The position numbers were made by a program, and so were the translations under genes. From positions 1-8,408 of the forward strand of contig JAFTBT010000001.1 of assembly GCA_017455085.1 (NCBI GenBank): 8,408 nt of DNA. Reading direction: 5' to 3'. Numbering within the stretch: the stretch's first letter is position 1; every line of letters starts with the position of its first letter. Shown here in pieces: positions 1-5,781 of this stretch. Below the pieces are notes generated by a model, which did not search any database, was not told where the DNA came from, and was given only the letters and a program-made list of their open reading frames with translations. The DNA comes from Synergistaceae bacterium (lineage in GTDB: Bacteria; Synergistota; Synergistia; Synergistales; Aminobacteriaceae).

Positions 1-166
1 ACAGATAATACTCACTCATGGCACAAGCATTAACGGGTGATGATTTACACACAGATAATACTCACTCATGGCACAAGCATTAACGGGTGATGATTTACAC
101 ACAGATAATACTCACTCATGGCACAAGCATTAACGGGTGCAGGTTTATAGACCGATAATATTCACA
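1..166. repeat. 50-bp tandem repeat, three units plus a decayed fourth, upstream of flgL
   Basis: Units at 1-50 and 51-100 are identical. The unit at 101-150 is identical over its first 39 bases and then diverges. A fourth start is visible at 151-166 with a few changes. There are no spacers between units, so this is not a CRISPR array. The unit carries stops in all three plus-strand frames and 50 is not a multiple of three, so an extended repetitive protein is not encoded. Each unit junction places TAACGGGT 12 bases before ACAGATAA (ACCGATAA in the last copy), a sigma-28-like arrangement. The array starts at base 1 of the window, so the real copy number may be higher. Confidence 0.95.
131..158 (+). 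promoter_or_regulatory. Candidate sigma-28 (FliA-type) promoter of flgL
   Basis: TAACGGGT (131-138), a 12-base gap and ACCGATAA (151-158) resemble the flagellar sigma-28 consensus TAAA...GCCGATAA. The -10 part matches 7 of 8 bases, the -35 core 3 of 4, and the spacing is one base longer than the E. coli optimum. Late flagellar genes, including the hook-associated proteins, are commonly read by this sigma factor, which fits flgL downstream. Weaker versions with ACAGATAA occur at 31-58 and 81-108 because the motif lies across the 50-bp repeat junction. Transcription would start near 166-168, leaving a leader of about 85 bases. This is inferred from motif match and context only. Confidence 0.5.
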
Positions 167-192
167 TAATACCCGCAGAAAATAAATATCAA

Positions 193-217
193 GGCCTCCC
201 AAAGGATGCGGGGGGCT
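193..217 (+). promoter_or_regulatory. GC-rich leader hairpin between the flgL promoter and its RBS
   Basis: GCCTCCC (194-200) pairs with GGGGGGC (210-216) through seven pairs including one G-U, extendable by an outer G-U, around a 9-base loop AAAGGATGC. A short run of T (219-222) follows, so it resembles a weak intrinsic terminator or attenuator. The loop contains an AAAGG and the ATG at 206, which is in frame with flgL but has no useful SD spacing. It could instead be an mRNA-stabilising leader structure. Confidence 0.5.
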
Positions 218-234
218 ATTTTCGTATCAAGGAC

Positions 235-241
235 AAAGGAG
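235..241 (+). promoter_or_regulatory. Ribosome binding site of flgL, decides the start at 251
   Basis: AAAGGAG lies 9 bases before ATG at 251. The upstream in-frame ATG at 206 has AAAGG directly abutting it, which is too close, and it would add 15 residues not expected in a FlgL N-terminus. Confidence 0.85.
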
Positions 242-250
242 ACTTTCACC

Positions 251-3200
251 ATGTACAGCCGTTTAACTACAGCAACTATGTACGGGAGCTTGATGGATAC
301 TCTGATGCAGAATCAACGCAAGATTCAGGACCTCCAGAGACAAATCGCTTCCGGTAACAAATACACTAACCTCGCGGAAAATCCTTCAGCAGTCGCACGA
401 TCGCTACAGGTCCAGTCCGCTATCAATGCCAACGACAAATACCAGCAGAACACCACAAACGCCGTCACTATGCTCCGGTATTCTGACGGGGCTTTGAACA
501 ACGTACTCGATGCTGCACAGGCTATCCGGTCGCTCGTGATTCAGGCAGGCAACGGCTCACTAGACGCAACACAGCTCAAGGACATCACCGCCCAGATCCA
601 GGCCAACAAGAAAATCATGCTCGACAACCTCAACACCAGAGTCGCAGGACAATATATTTTCGGCGGGACTGACACTACTACTCCTCCATTCGCTGAACAG
701 TCAGACGGCAGCATAATCTATCAGGGTTCGGACGACAGAATCAAATACGCCGTCAGTGACTCCATGCTCGGAGATGTTACCTTTGCCGGAAGCGATATAG
801 TTCCCGTGAATGATGACTCGTACTTCATCTGCTCGCACTATGTCCCACTGGACTGGACATGGCAGGGACGCGAAGAAAAAGTGCAAATCACCGTAGGCAA
901 TCGGACTCTTTCCGTGTTCATCCCTGAGGACTGGAGCGACAACGACCCCACAAAAACCAGCAAGTCACTCGCTGACCCGGACACGAACAGCTCCACTAAC
1001 TCCACAGACTACAACCAGTTCAGAGACCCAAACGAACACGCAGGCATCTCGCTCGAGGACTTGGCCGAGATCGTCAACAGGTCTCTCGCAGAACAGGGCG
1101 CGGATATGCTCGTACACGTCAGCGTCGAGAAAAACATGGAGAACGGCACGCAGCAGCTCATCATGAAGTCCAACACCGGCGAAAAAGTCGGCATCACTGG
1201 CTGGCCAGATACTGACTACATGCCCATGCCCGCAACTATCACCAGCATGGAATTCGACAGCACAGATACTTCCTGGAAGACTACTGACGATGACGAAGCC
1301 ATTCACGGCATAACCGGCAACGCTAATATTCTCAGCTGGAAAGGTTCTGACGATTCAGGTACCCTCAGCATCACTGTAGGCGGAAAAACCGCAGACATTG
1401 ACCTCTCGGAAATCACTTCATCAACCGATCTCGTGAACGCCATCAACAGAAATTTCGCAGGACTCTCCGACGGGACTCCGTTTGCGTCACTGTCTACTGG
1501 GAATCTCACGGGAAGGCTCATGCTCCAGAGTGAGGCGGGTGCTATTGAGGTATCCGGCGATTCTCTTGATGTACTCTTCGGCACTGAGGACGATATCACC
1601 AGCACTCAGTCAGCAATCACCATCAAGCTCGGAGAATCTGACGACAACGCCACAAAGATCTTCATCAACGCGGACGACACACTAGAGTCTCTTGCCGAAA
1701 GAATCAACTCCATTAACGGAGTCTGCGCGCGGACATCTGCTGACGGAAAAAGCCTCACCATCACAGCCCAGCGTATAGGCGAAATGCCCACAGACAGGCT
1801 CGCGAATAACGATGCTGCTGAAGATGCACACTACCCTTCACTCACGATTACGGCAGAGGGCGGAGCAGTGAATCTATTCGAGTTTGAGGAAGGTCAGACC
1901 ACCATAAAAGCACTTTCCTCACGCAGGCAGCTAGACCATAGCCACATAGATATATTTGACGCGTTGGGAATGGAGACGGCCATGAAGAGCAGGGAATTTT
2001 CTCCGAGTGAGACTCTTACGGTCACGGATGATACAGAACTTCACTGGAGAGTCATCAGCGGAGGAAGAAGCGCGGACATAAAGCTCAATGCCGGAGAGTA
2101 CACACTAGAGCAGCTCGCAGACAAACTCAAGAATGCCGGGGCAGGGTGGCTTGAGGTTACCCTTGAGGAAGATTCTGACGAGGCAGCACTCACAGAATCC
2201 GGCACTGACAGCGAATCCAGAACACAGAGACTCGTAATTAGGGGCTATGACGCGGAACAGGTGATATTCCTCGACATGAACGAGTACAACTACGCAGACC
2301 AAATGGGACTCTCGACAGCATTACGCACAGACGGCTACACGGACTCCAGTGCAGGCACGGGAACACGCTGCGTGAATTTCCCTTCTGCTCCGTGTGTTGA
2401 CGACAACGTAGGTATCCCCCTCAGGGTACAGATGAACTGCGGCATGTACTACGACGTGAACATCAAGCGCGCCGATGTCGTGAACCCCAAGACCGGATTC
2501 GTTGACCGCAACAAAGTCATGCAGGCCATTGTTGACGGCGTGAACTCTCAGGAAGGACACAACATTATGGGCGTAACTGTGCACGTAGACTCTTCCGGCC
2601 AAGCAATAGATGACTCTTCAGCGATATATTTCCTGTCTGGCGAGGCGTTTACTGTGGTGGATATGCCCTTCAACGATCCGGAGTGGGACGACTATTCAGG
2701 AGGCATAGCGGCACAGATGGGCATTCATGGCGGAGTTACCTCGAACCTCAAGAACACAAAGATTCCCATGCAGGACAGTTCACACACGGAGAGAGGCACG
2801 TTTGACGACGCGTATTTTGCTGCCACAGGAGGATATTTTGAGGGCGGGACTATAAGATTCTCGAATCTCGGCCACAGCGTAGAAATTGACGTAGGTGCTG
2901 ACGACACAGTGAAGGACGTTATGGACAGGCTCAGGACTCAGGCGGGCGACTGGCTGTACGTGAATTACTATGACGAACACATGGGCCAAGAGGCTGTACG
3001 AAATTCCGGAGACTACCCGATAATCGCAATATCTTCTGTTGACGGCTCAGCAGTGAGCATTCTGGACGTGAAGGGGCATATCGGCGAGGACATGCTCGGA
3101 ATCACTACAGGAGTCCAGACTCGGCTTGATGCTTCCGGATACGTTGATGCTGCTATGGACGATACATTTGTGTGGGACATCGAGAACCAGAAATTTCCTG

Positions 3201-3940
3201 CAACGGAGCTGACTCTGACAGTGGCGGGGTATTCCCACACGATAGACCTCACGGAGATTCGCAACATCACTCCTGACGCGGACAATGAGATTCGTGCTGA
3301 CGATATAGCGGAGTTCATCAACGCAAGAATGCAGGACTACGATGTGCGGGCGGAGATCAATGCTGACAACGAGCTGATGATCTGGTCATTGCGCGGGTAT
3401 TCTGTGAGCGTGAATTTCGTGAAGGACGGCACAGACGTAACCAGCACCATGTTGGGGAAAGATGCTGCTTCGCGTTCGTACTATCGAGGCGGGTGGAATC
3501 TGGAGGAGTCTTCACAGACCAGAGGAATCGAAGCCGGGAACATGTTCAGCACCGGAATGCACAGCCAGAACGCCACTATCAGGAGCGGAGCTAACACCAT
3601 GAGGCAGAACGGTTTCGGGGTGATCAATGACGCAATAGCAGCTATAGAGTCCGGCAACAGGGACGACCTCACGGACAAGATGCTCCCGAAAATCGACGAC
3701 TTCATCAATAATATTCTGTCGGTGATGTCCGAGAACGGTGCGCTTCAGGCGAGATACACCTACAACGGCGAGAGACTCACTCAGGAAAACGCCATACTCA
3801 ATGAAACGTATGATGACCTCGCAAAAATTGACCCTGCTGATGCAATTTCGCAGCTTATGGTGGCGGACTATATGTATCAGGCGAATTTGGCGGTGATTTC
3901 TCGGTTGATACAGCCGAGTCTGCTGGACTTCCTGAGTTAA
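251..3940 (+). CDS. flgL: Flagellar hook-associated protein 3 (FlgL), giant form with about seven inserted beta/alpha modules
   Basis: FlgL is exported by the flagellar type III system and joins hook (through FlgK) to filament. The N-terminal coiled-coil region (residues 1-146) begins MYSRLTTATMYGSLMDTLMQ, has the flagellin-family SG...NP segment, and ends in the FlgL hallmark RVAGQYIFGGT (130-140). The C-terminal region (about 1090-1229) has the matching helices, a PADAISQL...YMYQANLAV segment and the terminal IQPSLLDFLS typical of FlgL. Usual FlgL proteins are about 300-500 residues; this one has 1229. The extra length holds about seven units of paired strands, a helix and more strands, at roughly 210-305, 371-427, 456-506, 596-663, 723-795, 866-930 and 986-1045, for example ITVGGKTADIDLSEI...DLVNAINR. 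These resemble flagellin hook IN motifs by eye. There is no signal peptide, as expected. The gene ends 6 bp from convergent nikR. Identity is certain; module assignment is inferred. Confidence 0.95.
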   Translation: MYSRLTTATMYGSLMDTLMQNQRKIQDLQRQIASGNKYTNLAENPSAVARSLQVQSAINANDKYQQNTTNAVTMLRYSDGALNNVLDAAQAIRSLVIQAGNGSLDATQLKDITAQIQANKKIMLDNLNTRVAGQYIFGGTDTTTPPFAEQSDGSIIYQGSDDRIKYAVSDSMLGDVTFAGSDIVPVNDDSYFICSHYVPLDWTWQGREEKVQITVGNRTLSVFIPEDWSDNDPTKTSKSLADPDTNSSTNSTDYNQFRDPNEHAGISLEDLAEIVNRSLAEQGADMLVHVSVEKNMENGTQQLIMKSNTGEKVGITGWPDTDYMPMPATITSMEFDSTDTSWKTTDDDEAIHGITGNANILSWKGSDDSGTLSITVGGKTADIDLSEITSSTDLVNAINRNFAGLSDGTPFASLSTGNLTGRLMLQSEAGAIEVSGDSLDVLFGTEDDITSTQSAITIKLGESDDNATKIFINADDTLESLAERINSINGVCARTSADGKSLTITAQRIGEMPTDRLANNDAAEDAHYPSLTITAEGGAVNLFEFEEGQTTIKALSSRRQLDHSHIDIFDALGMETAMKSREFSPSETLTVTDDTELHWRVISGGRSADIKLNAGEYTLEQLADKLKNAGAGWLEVTLEEDSDEAALTESGTDSESRTQRLVIRGYDAEQVIFLDMNEYNYADQMGLSTALRTDGYTDSSAGTGTRCVNFPSAPCVDDNVGIPLRVQMNCGMYYDVNIKRADVVNPKTGFVDRNKVMQAIVDGVNSQEGHNIMGVTVHVDSSGQAIDDSSAIYFLSGEAFTVVDMPFNDPEWDDYSGGIAAQMGIHGGVTSNLKNTKIPMQDSSHTERGTFDDAYFAATGGYFEGGTIRFSNLGHSVEIDVGADDTVKDVMDRLRTQAGDWLYVNYYDEHMGQEAVRNSGDYPIIAISSVDGSAVSILDVKGHIGEDMLGITTGVQTRLDASGYVDAAMDDTFVWDIENQKFPATELTLTVAGYSHTIDLTEIRNITPDADNEIRADDIAEFINARMQDYDVRAEINADNELMIWSLRGYSVSVNFVKDGTDVTSTMLGKDAASRSYYRGGWNLEESSQTRGIEAGNMFSTGMHSQNATIRSGANTMRQNGFGVINDAIAAIESGNRDDLTDKMLPKIDDFINNILSVMSENGALQARYTYNGERLTQENAILNETYDDLAKIDPADAISQLMVADYMYQANLAVISRLIQPSLLDFLS

Positions 3941-3946
3941 TACCGG

Positions 3947-4372
3947 CTATATTTCTGAAGTAACGTTGATGTTGAGGCTCTTGATACCGCGAATTTTCCG
4001 GAGAGCCTCTATTAATTTCTGTATGTCCTGAGAATTTCCCTTAGTGATGACGCATTCAAGGCATGTATGGTGATTCAGGTGTACGTGAGTCGCGCAGATG
4101 ATGACGTTTCCGGAGTCGTGCTGAGCGGCGGTGAGTTTGTGTGTGAGTTCGGGCAAATGGTGGTCGTACACGATGGTGATTGTGGCGCAGATTTCCCCGT
4201 CAGAACACCTCCAGCGTTCGGAAGAGATGTACTCTCTCATGAGATTCCGGACGGATTCGGAGCGGTTTGGCCTGTGTTCGGCATAATAGCTGCCCTCGAA
4301 CTCAGCGAGCAGGTCTTCAGGGACGGTGATACTGAATCGTATGAGCTTGGTGTTGTTGGAGTCGTTAGGCAT
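3947..4372 (-). CDS. nikR: NikR family nickel-responsive transcriptional regulator
   Basis: The 141-residue protein has the NikR layout: an N-terminal ribbon-helix-helix DNA-binding domain (about 9-52; strand LIRFSITVPEDLL, then NRSESVRNLMREYI) and a C-terminal ACT-like tetramerisation and metal domain (about 60-138). The square-planar nickel ligands of E. coli NikR (His76, His87, His89, Cys95) have exact spacing counterparts at His85, His96, His98 and Cys104, in ATHVHLNHHTCLE. A functional nickel sensor is therefore likely; in the family, Ni-NikR represses nickel uptake or related genes. No SD is visible before ATG at 4372. It starts 8 bp after the stop of the upstream membrane-protein gene, so translational coupling in a two-gene operon is likely. 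No nickel transporter, urease or hydrogenase is in the window, so the target is unknown. It converges on flgL with 6 bp between stops and no terminator between them. Confidence 0.93.
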   Translation of the reverse strand: MPNDSNNTKLIRFSITVPEDLLAEFEGSYYAEHRPNRSESVRNLMREYISSERWRCSDGEICATITIVYDHHLPELTHKLTAAQHDSGNVIICATHVHLNHHTCLECVITKGNSQDIQKLIEALRKIRGIKSLNINVTSEI

Positions 4373-4380
4373 GTTTGCGG

Positions 4381-4830
4381 CTATGCTTCGGGTTTTTTGC
4401 GTGTTGAACGTTTACGTGGCTGGGGTTCTGGTTCTTCTTCTGTGTCTAGGTCTTCGGCTTCCGGTTCCATGTCTTCGGAGTCCTCCGTGAAGTCCACATC
4501 AATAACGTTCTTGGTGATTTTGGTCTTGATCTCTTTGCCGGTGAAGTACTTGAAGCAATATTTGCCGCCTGCCCCAAAAATTGCTGTGAGCATTCCCCAG
4601 CCCAATATGCTGAACACATACGATGGCAGCACGAACAGCACGAAGTATATCACCGTGAAAATGACTCCTCCCATGCTCACGAACATAGGCGAAAACGTCA
4701 GGAGGAGTATGCCGCGTTCTTTTGTGTTTGAGTCGCTCCAGAGTTTGAAGACGTAATCCATGCCGCTGATATACATAGAGGGCTTAACGAGCTTCATACA
4801 ATATGCTTTGAGCCTGTTGAACCAAAACAA
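4381..4830 (-). CDS. Two-helix inner-membrane protein with charged C-terminal tail, unknown function
   Basis: I do not recognise this protein. It has an amphipathic N-terminal part, a hydrophobic stretch (about residues 40-94, GILLLTFSPMF... to AIFGAGG) long enough for two membrane helices, and a cytosolic-looking tail: a KEIKTKITKNVIDVDF segment, a strongly acidic run rich in Glu and Asp, then a basic end (RKRSTRKK). The start is uncertain. The SD GAGGTGA (4842-4836) stands 5 bases before a TTG at 4830, giving 149 residues; in-frame GTG (4839) and ATG (4836) lie inside that SD and are too close, and an ATG at 4797 has no SD. It lies 8 bp upstream of nikR in the same direction, so the two are probably co-transcribed from the TATAAT-type promoter at 4861-4866. 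The pairing suggests, without proof, a metal- or envelope-related role. Confidence 0.75.
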   Translation of the reverse strand: MFWFNRLKAYCMKLVKPSMYISGMDYVFKLWSDSNTKERGILLLTFSPMFVSMGGVIFTVIYFVLFVLPSYVFSILGWGMLTAIFGAGGKYCFKYFTGKEIKTKITKNVIDVDFTEDSEDMEPEAEDLDTEEEPEPQPRKRSTRKKPEA

Positions 4831-4860
4831 TATCATCACCTCATGTGAAATTTTTCGCTA

Positions 4861-4866
4861 ATTATA
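4861..4866 (-). promoter_or_regulatory. Candidate -10 element for the membrane protein-nikR operon
   Basis: A perfect TATAAT on the minus strand lies about 30 bases before the gene start. The -35 at 17-base spacing (ATCAAT, 4889-4884) is poor, so the promoter would be weak or activator-dependent. No paired NikR-type operator (GTATGA...TCATAC) is visible around it. Confidence 0.45.
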
Positions 4867-4939
4867 ACGCAGGAACAACAGGCATTGATATGTGTATACC
4901 ACAACAAAGCAGATAACACCCATGTATTCAGCAAAGTGA

Positions 4940-5437
4940 CTACTTCCCATTGTATATGGCAATAATATCTTTCAAGTCGCTGAGCAGGCCGTTACCCTTG
5001 TACATAGTCGTAACTTCGTCCGCGAGTTTATCCAGAGCGAGGGCATGACCATTGCCGGAATTATCGAACACCCTGCACAGTGTCAGCACAAACCTGTACG
5101 TGAAAATTATGTTTGCCAGAGAACTTGCTCCCATAGCTGCCACAGTACCAGCACCGGGTATGAAGTTGAACATGTTTGTAGCTACTTTGCATCCGATGTA
5201 GTAGCCGGAAACTCCCCAAGCTATTGACTTGCATATACCCAAAGCGGTATCAGTGTCCAGAGAGCAGCCTTCTTTTGAGGCAATACTCACGAGGCAGGCA
5301 CTCCATATGCCTCCGACTGCAAGGATATCTGCTCCTCCAGAGAATGCTCCTGCTGGTCCTAAAGCTGCTGAAGCTATCATAGCGATTTTTGCTGCGTCCC
5401 TATGTCTGTAGGGAATTTTCTTCAATGTGTTTGTCAT
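4940..5437 (-). CDS. Small glycine/alanine-rich membrane protein, DUF697-like
   Basis: A 165-residue protein. After a basic N-terminus (KKIPYRHRD) comes a hydrophobic, small-residue-rich region (16-52, with SGGADILAVGGIW), a polar loop with EGCSLDTDTA, then a second hydrophobic region (64-125) containing FIPGAGTVAAMGASSLANII and a TYRFVLTLCRVFDN segment, and a polar tail. The order 'hydrophobic pair with a GG.D turn, polar link, IPG.G.., then T..lG/.. helix' resembles the DUF697 (YcjF C-terminal) family by eye; this needs a profile search. No catalytic motif is seen. The open frame extends upstream to 5572, but ATG at 5437 has a strong SD (AAAGGAG, 5454-5448) 10 bases before it, and the region beyond is AT-rich promoter DNA. 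It is monocistronic by appearance: a 100-bp gap with its own promoter separates it from the next minus-strand gene. Confidence 0.75.
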   Translation of the reverse strand: MTNTLKKIPYRHRDAAKIAMIASAALGPAGAFSGGADILAVGGIWSACLVSIASKEGCSLDTDTALGICKSIAWGVSGYYIGCKVATNMFNFIPGAGTVAAMGASSLANIIFTYRFVLTLCRVFDNSGNGHALALDKLADEVTTMYKGNGLLSDLKDIIAIYNGK

Positions 5438-5471
5438 TGTTTGTCGGCTCCTTTTTTCGTAAAGTGTACAC

Positions 5472-5502
5472 ATTATAATTTTGCATATATATATATTGCC
5501 GA
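5472..5502 (-). promoter_or_regulatory. Candidate promoter of the DUF697-like gene with an (AT)6 spacer
   Basis: A perfect minus-strand TATAAT (5477-5472) lies 34 bases before the start codon. The best -35 candidate is TCGGCA (5502-5497), matching TTGACA at 4 of 6 with a 19-base spacer. The spacer is largely the AT dinucleotide tract. The 7-base inverted repeat TGTCGGC (5442-5448) and GCCGACA (5498-5504) flanks the promoter and could be an operator or chance. Confidence 0.45.
5485..5496. repeat. (AT)6 dinucleotide tract inside a promoter spacer
   Basis: Twelve bases of pure alternating AT. It falls between the proposed -35 and -10 of the minus-strand gene starting at 5437. Confidence 0.9.
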
Positions 5503-5560
5503 CATTTAGTACGCAAAAAGTAATGTCTCTTGTGGTAAAATAACTAATTTTGAAATATGA

Positions 5561-5768
5561 GGCGGATACCATGAGAAAAATGCCATTCTCGTTTTTGTGG
5601 AAAGGGGCTTGGGTTATGCATCAGGCTCTCTAAAATGTTAGCCGGATACAATGAGAAAAATCTTCTCCCCGTTTGTGTGGATAGGGGTTTGGGGTTATGC
5701 ATCAGGCTCTCTGAAATGTTAGCCGGATACAATGAGAAAAATGCCCTCCCCGTTTTTGTGGAGAGGGT
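5561..5768. repeat. 80-81 bp intergenic tandem repeat, 2.6 copies with hairpins
   Basis: Units are at 5561-5640, 5641-5721 and 5722-5768 (partial, cut short before the GH57 stop). Traces of a preceding unit's end occur at 5550-5560. Each begins with G(C)CGGATAC and ATGAGAAAAAT, then a C-rich arm, a T/G loop and a G-rich arm; full units end in the shared block GTTATGCATCAGGCTCTCT and AAATGTTA. The hairpin arms vary while the rest is conserved. Read on the minus strand, each hairpin is followed by ATTTTTCTCAT, as in an intrinsic terminator. The block fills most of the 344-bp gap 5438-5781, which otherwise holds only the promoter and leader of the next gene. Short open frames on both strands cross it but lack SD sites. 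Confidence 0.93.
5737..5767 (-). terminator. Intrinsic terminator of the GH57 gene (third repeat copy)
   Basis: In the minus-strand transcript CCCTCTCC (5767-5760) pairs with GGGGAGGG (5751-5744) in eight pairs including one G-U, around an 8-base loop ACAAAAAC. CA and five T follow (5741-5737). It starts 14 bases after the GH57 stop codon. On the plus strand the G-U becomes a C-A mismatch and no T-run follows, so the element is oriented for the GH57 transcript. Copies at 5656-5687 and 5576-5608 have the same T-run but weaker stems. Confidence 0.8.
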
Positions 5769-5781
5769 TGTACTGTAATCG

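Noticed and set aside
1..150. CRISPR array
   Set aside because: Units are directly adjacent and identical, with no unique spacers.
206..250. N-terminal extension of flgL from ATG 206
   Set aside because: The SD-like AAAGG abuts the ATG, the region forms the leader hairpin, and FlgL proteins begin at the MYSRLTT-type sequence.
4067..4756. 229-residue open frame on the plus strand
   Set aside because: It lies antisense to nikR and the membrane-protein gene, has low-complexity Ser/Val/Gly-rich composition and no SD, and the minus-strand nikR is unmistakable.
4790..4850. NikR operator near its own operon
   Set aside because: A TCATAC occurs at 4794-4799 but no GTATGA partner lies at the required spacing.
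5544..5732. 62-residue minus-strand frame with an internal repeat (YPANI.ESLMHNP)
   Set aside because: The protein repeat is just translation of the 80-bp DNA repeat. It would start at a TTG without an SD and runs through the terminator hairpins.
5571..5760. Plus-strand mini-frames starting MRKMP.../MRKIF... in each 80-bp unit
   Set aside because: They are out of register with each other after the hairpin, have no convincing SD, and end at different points.
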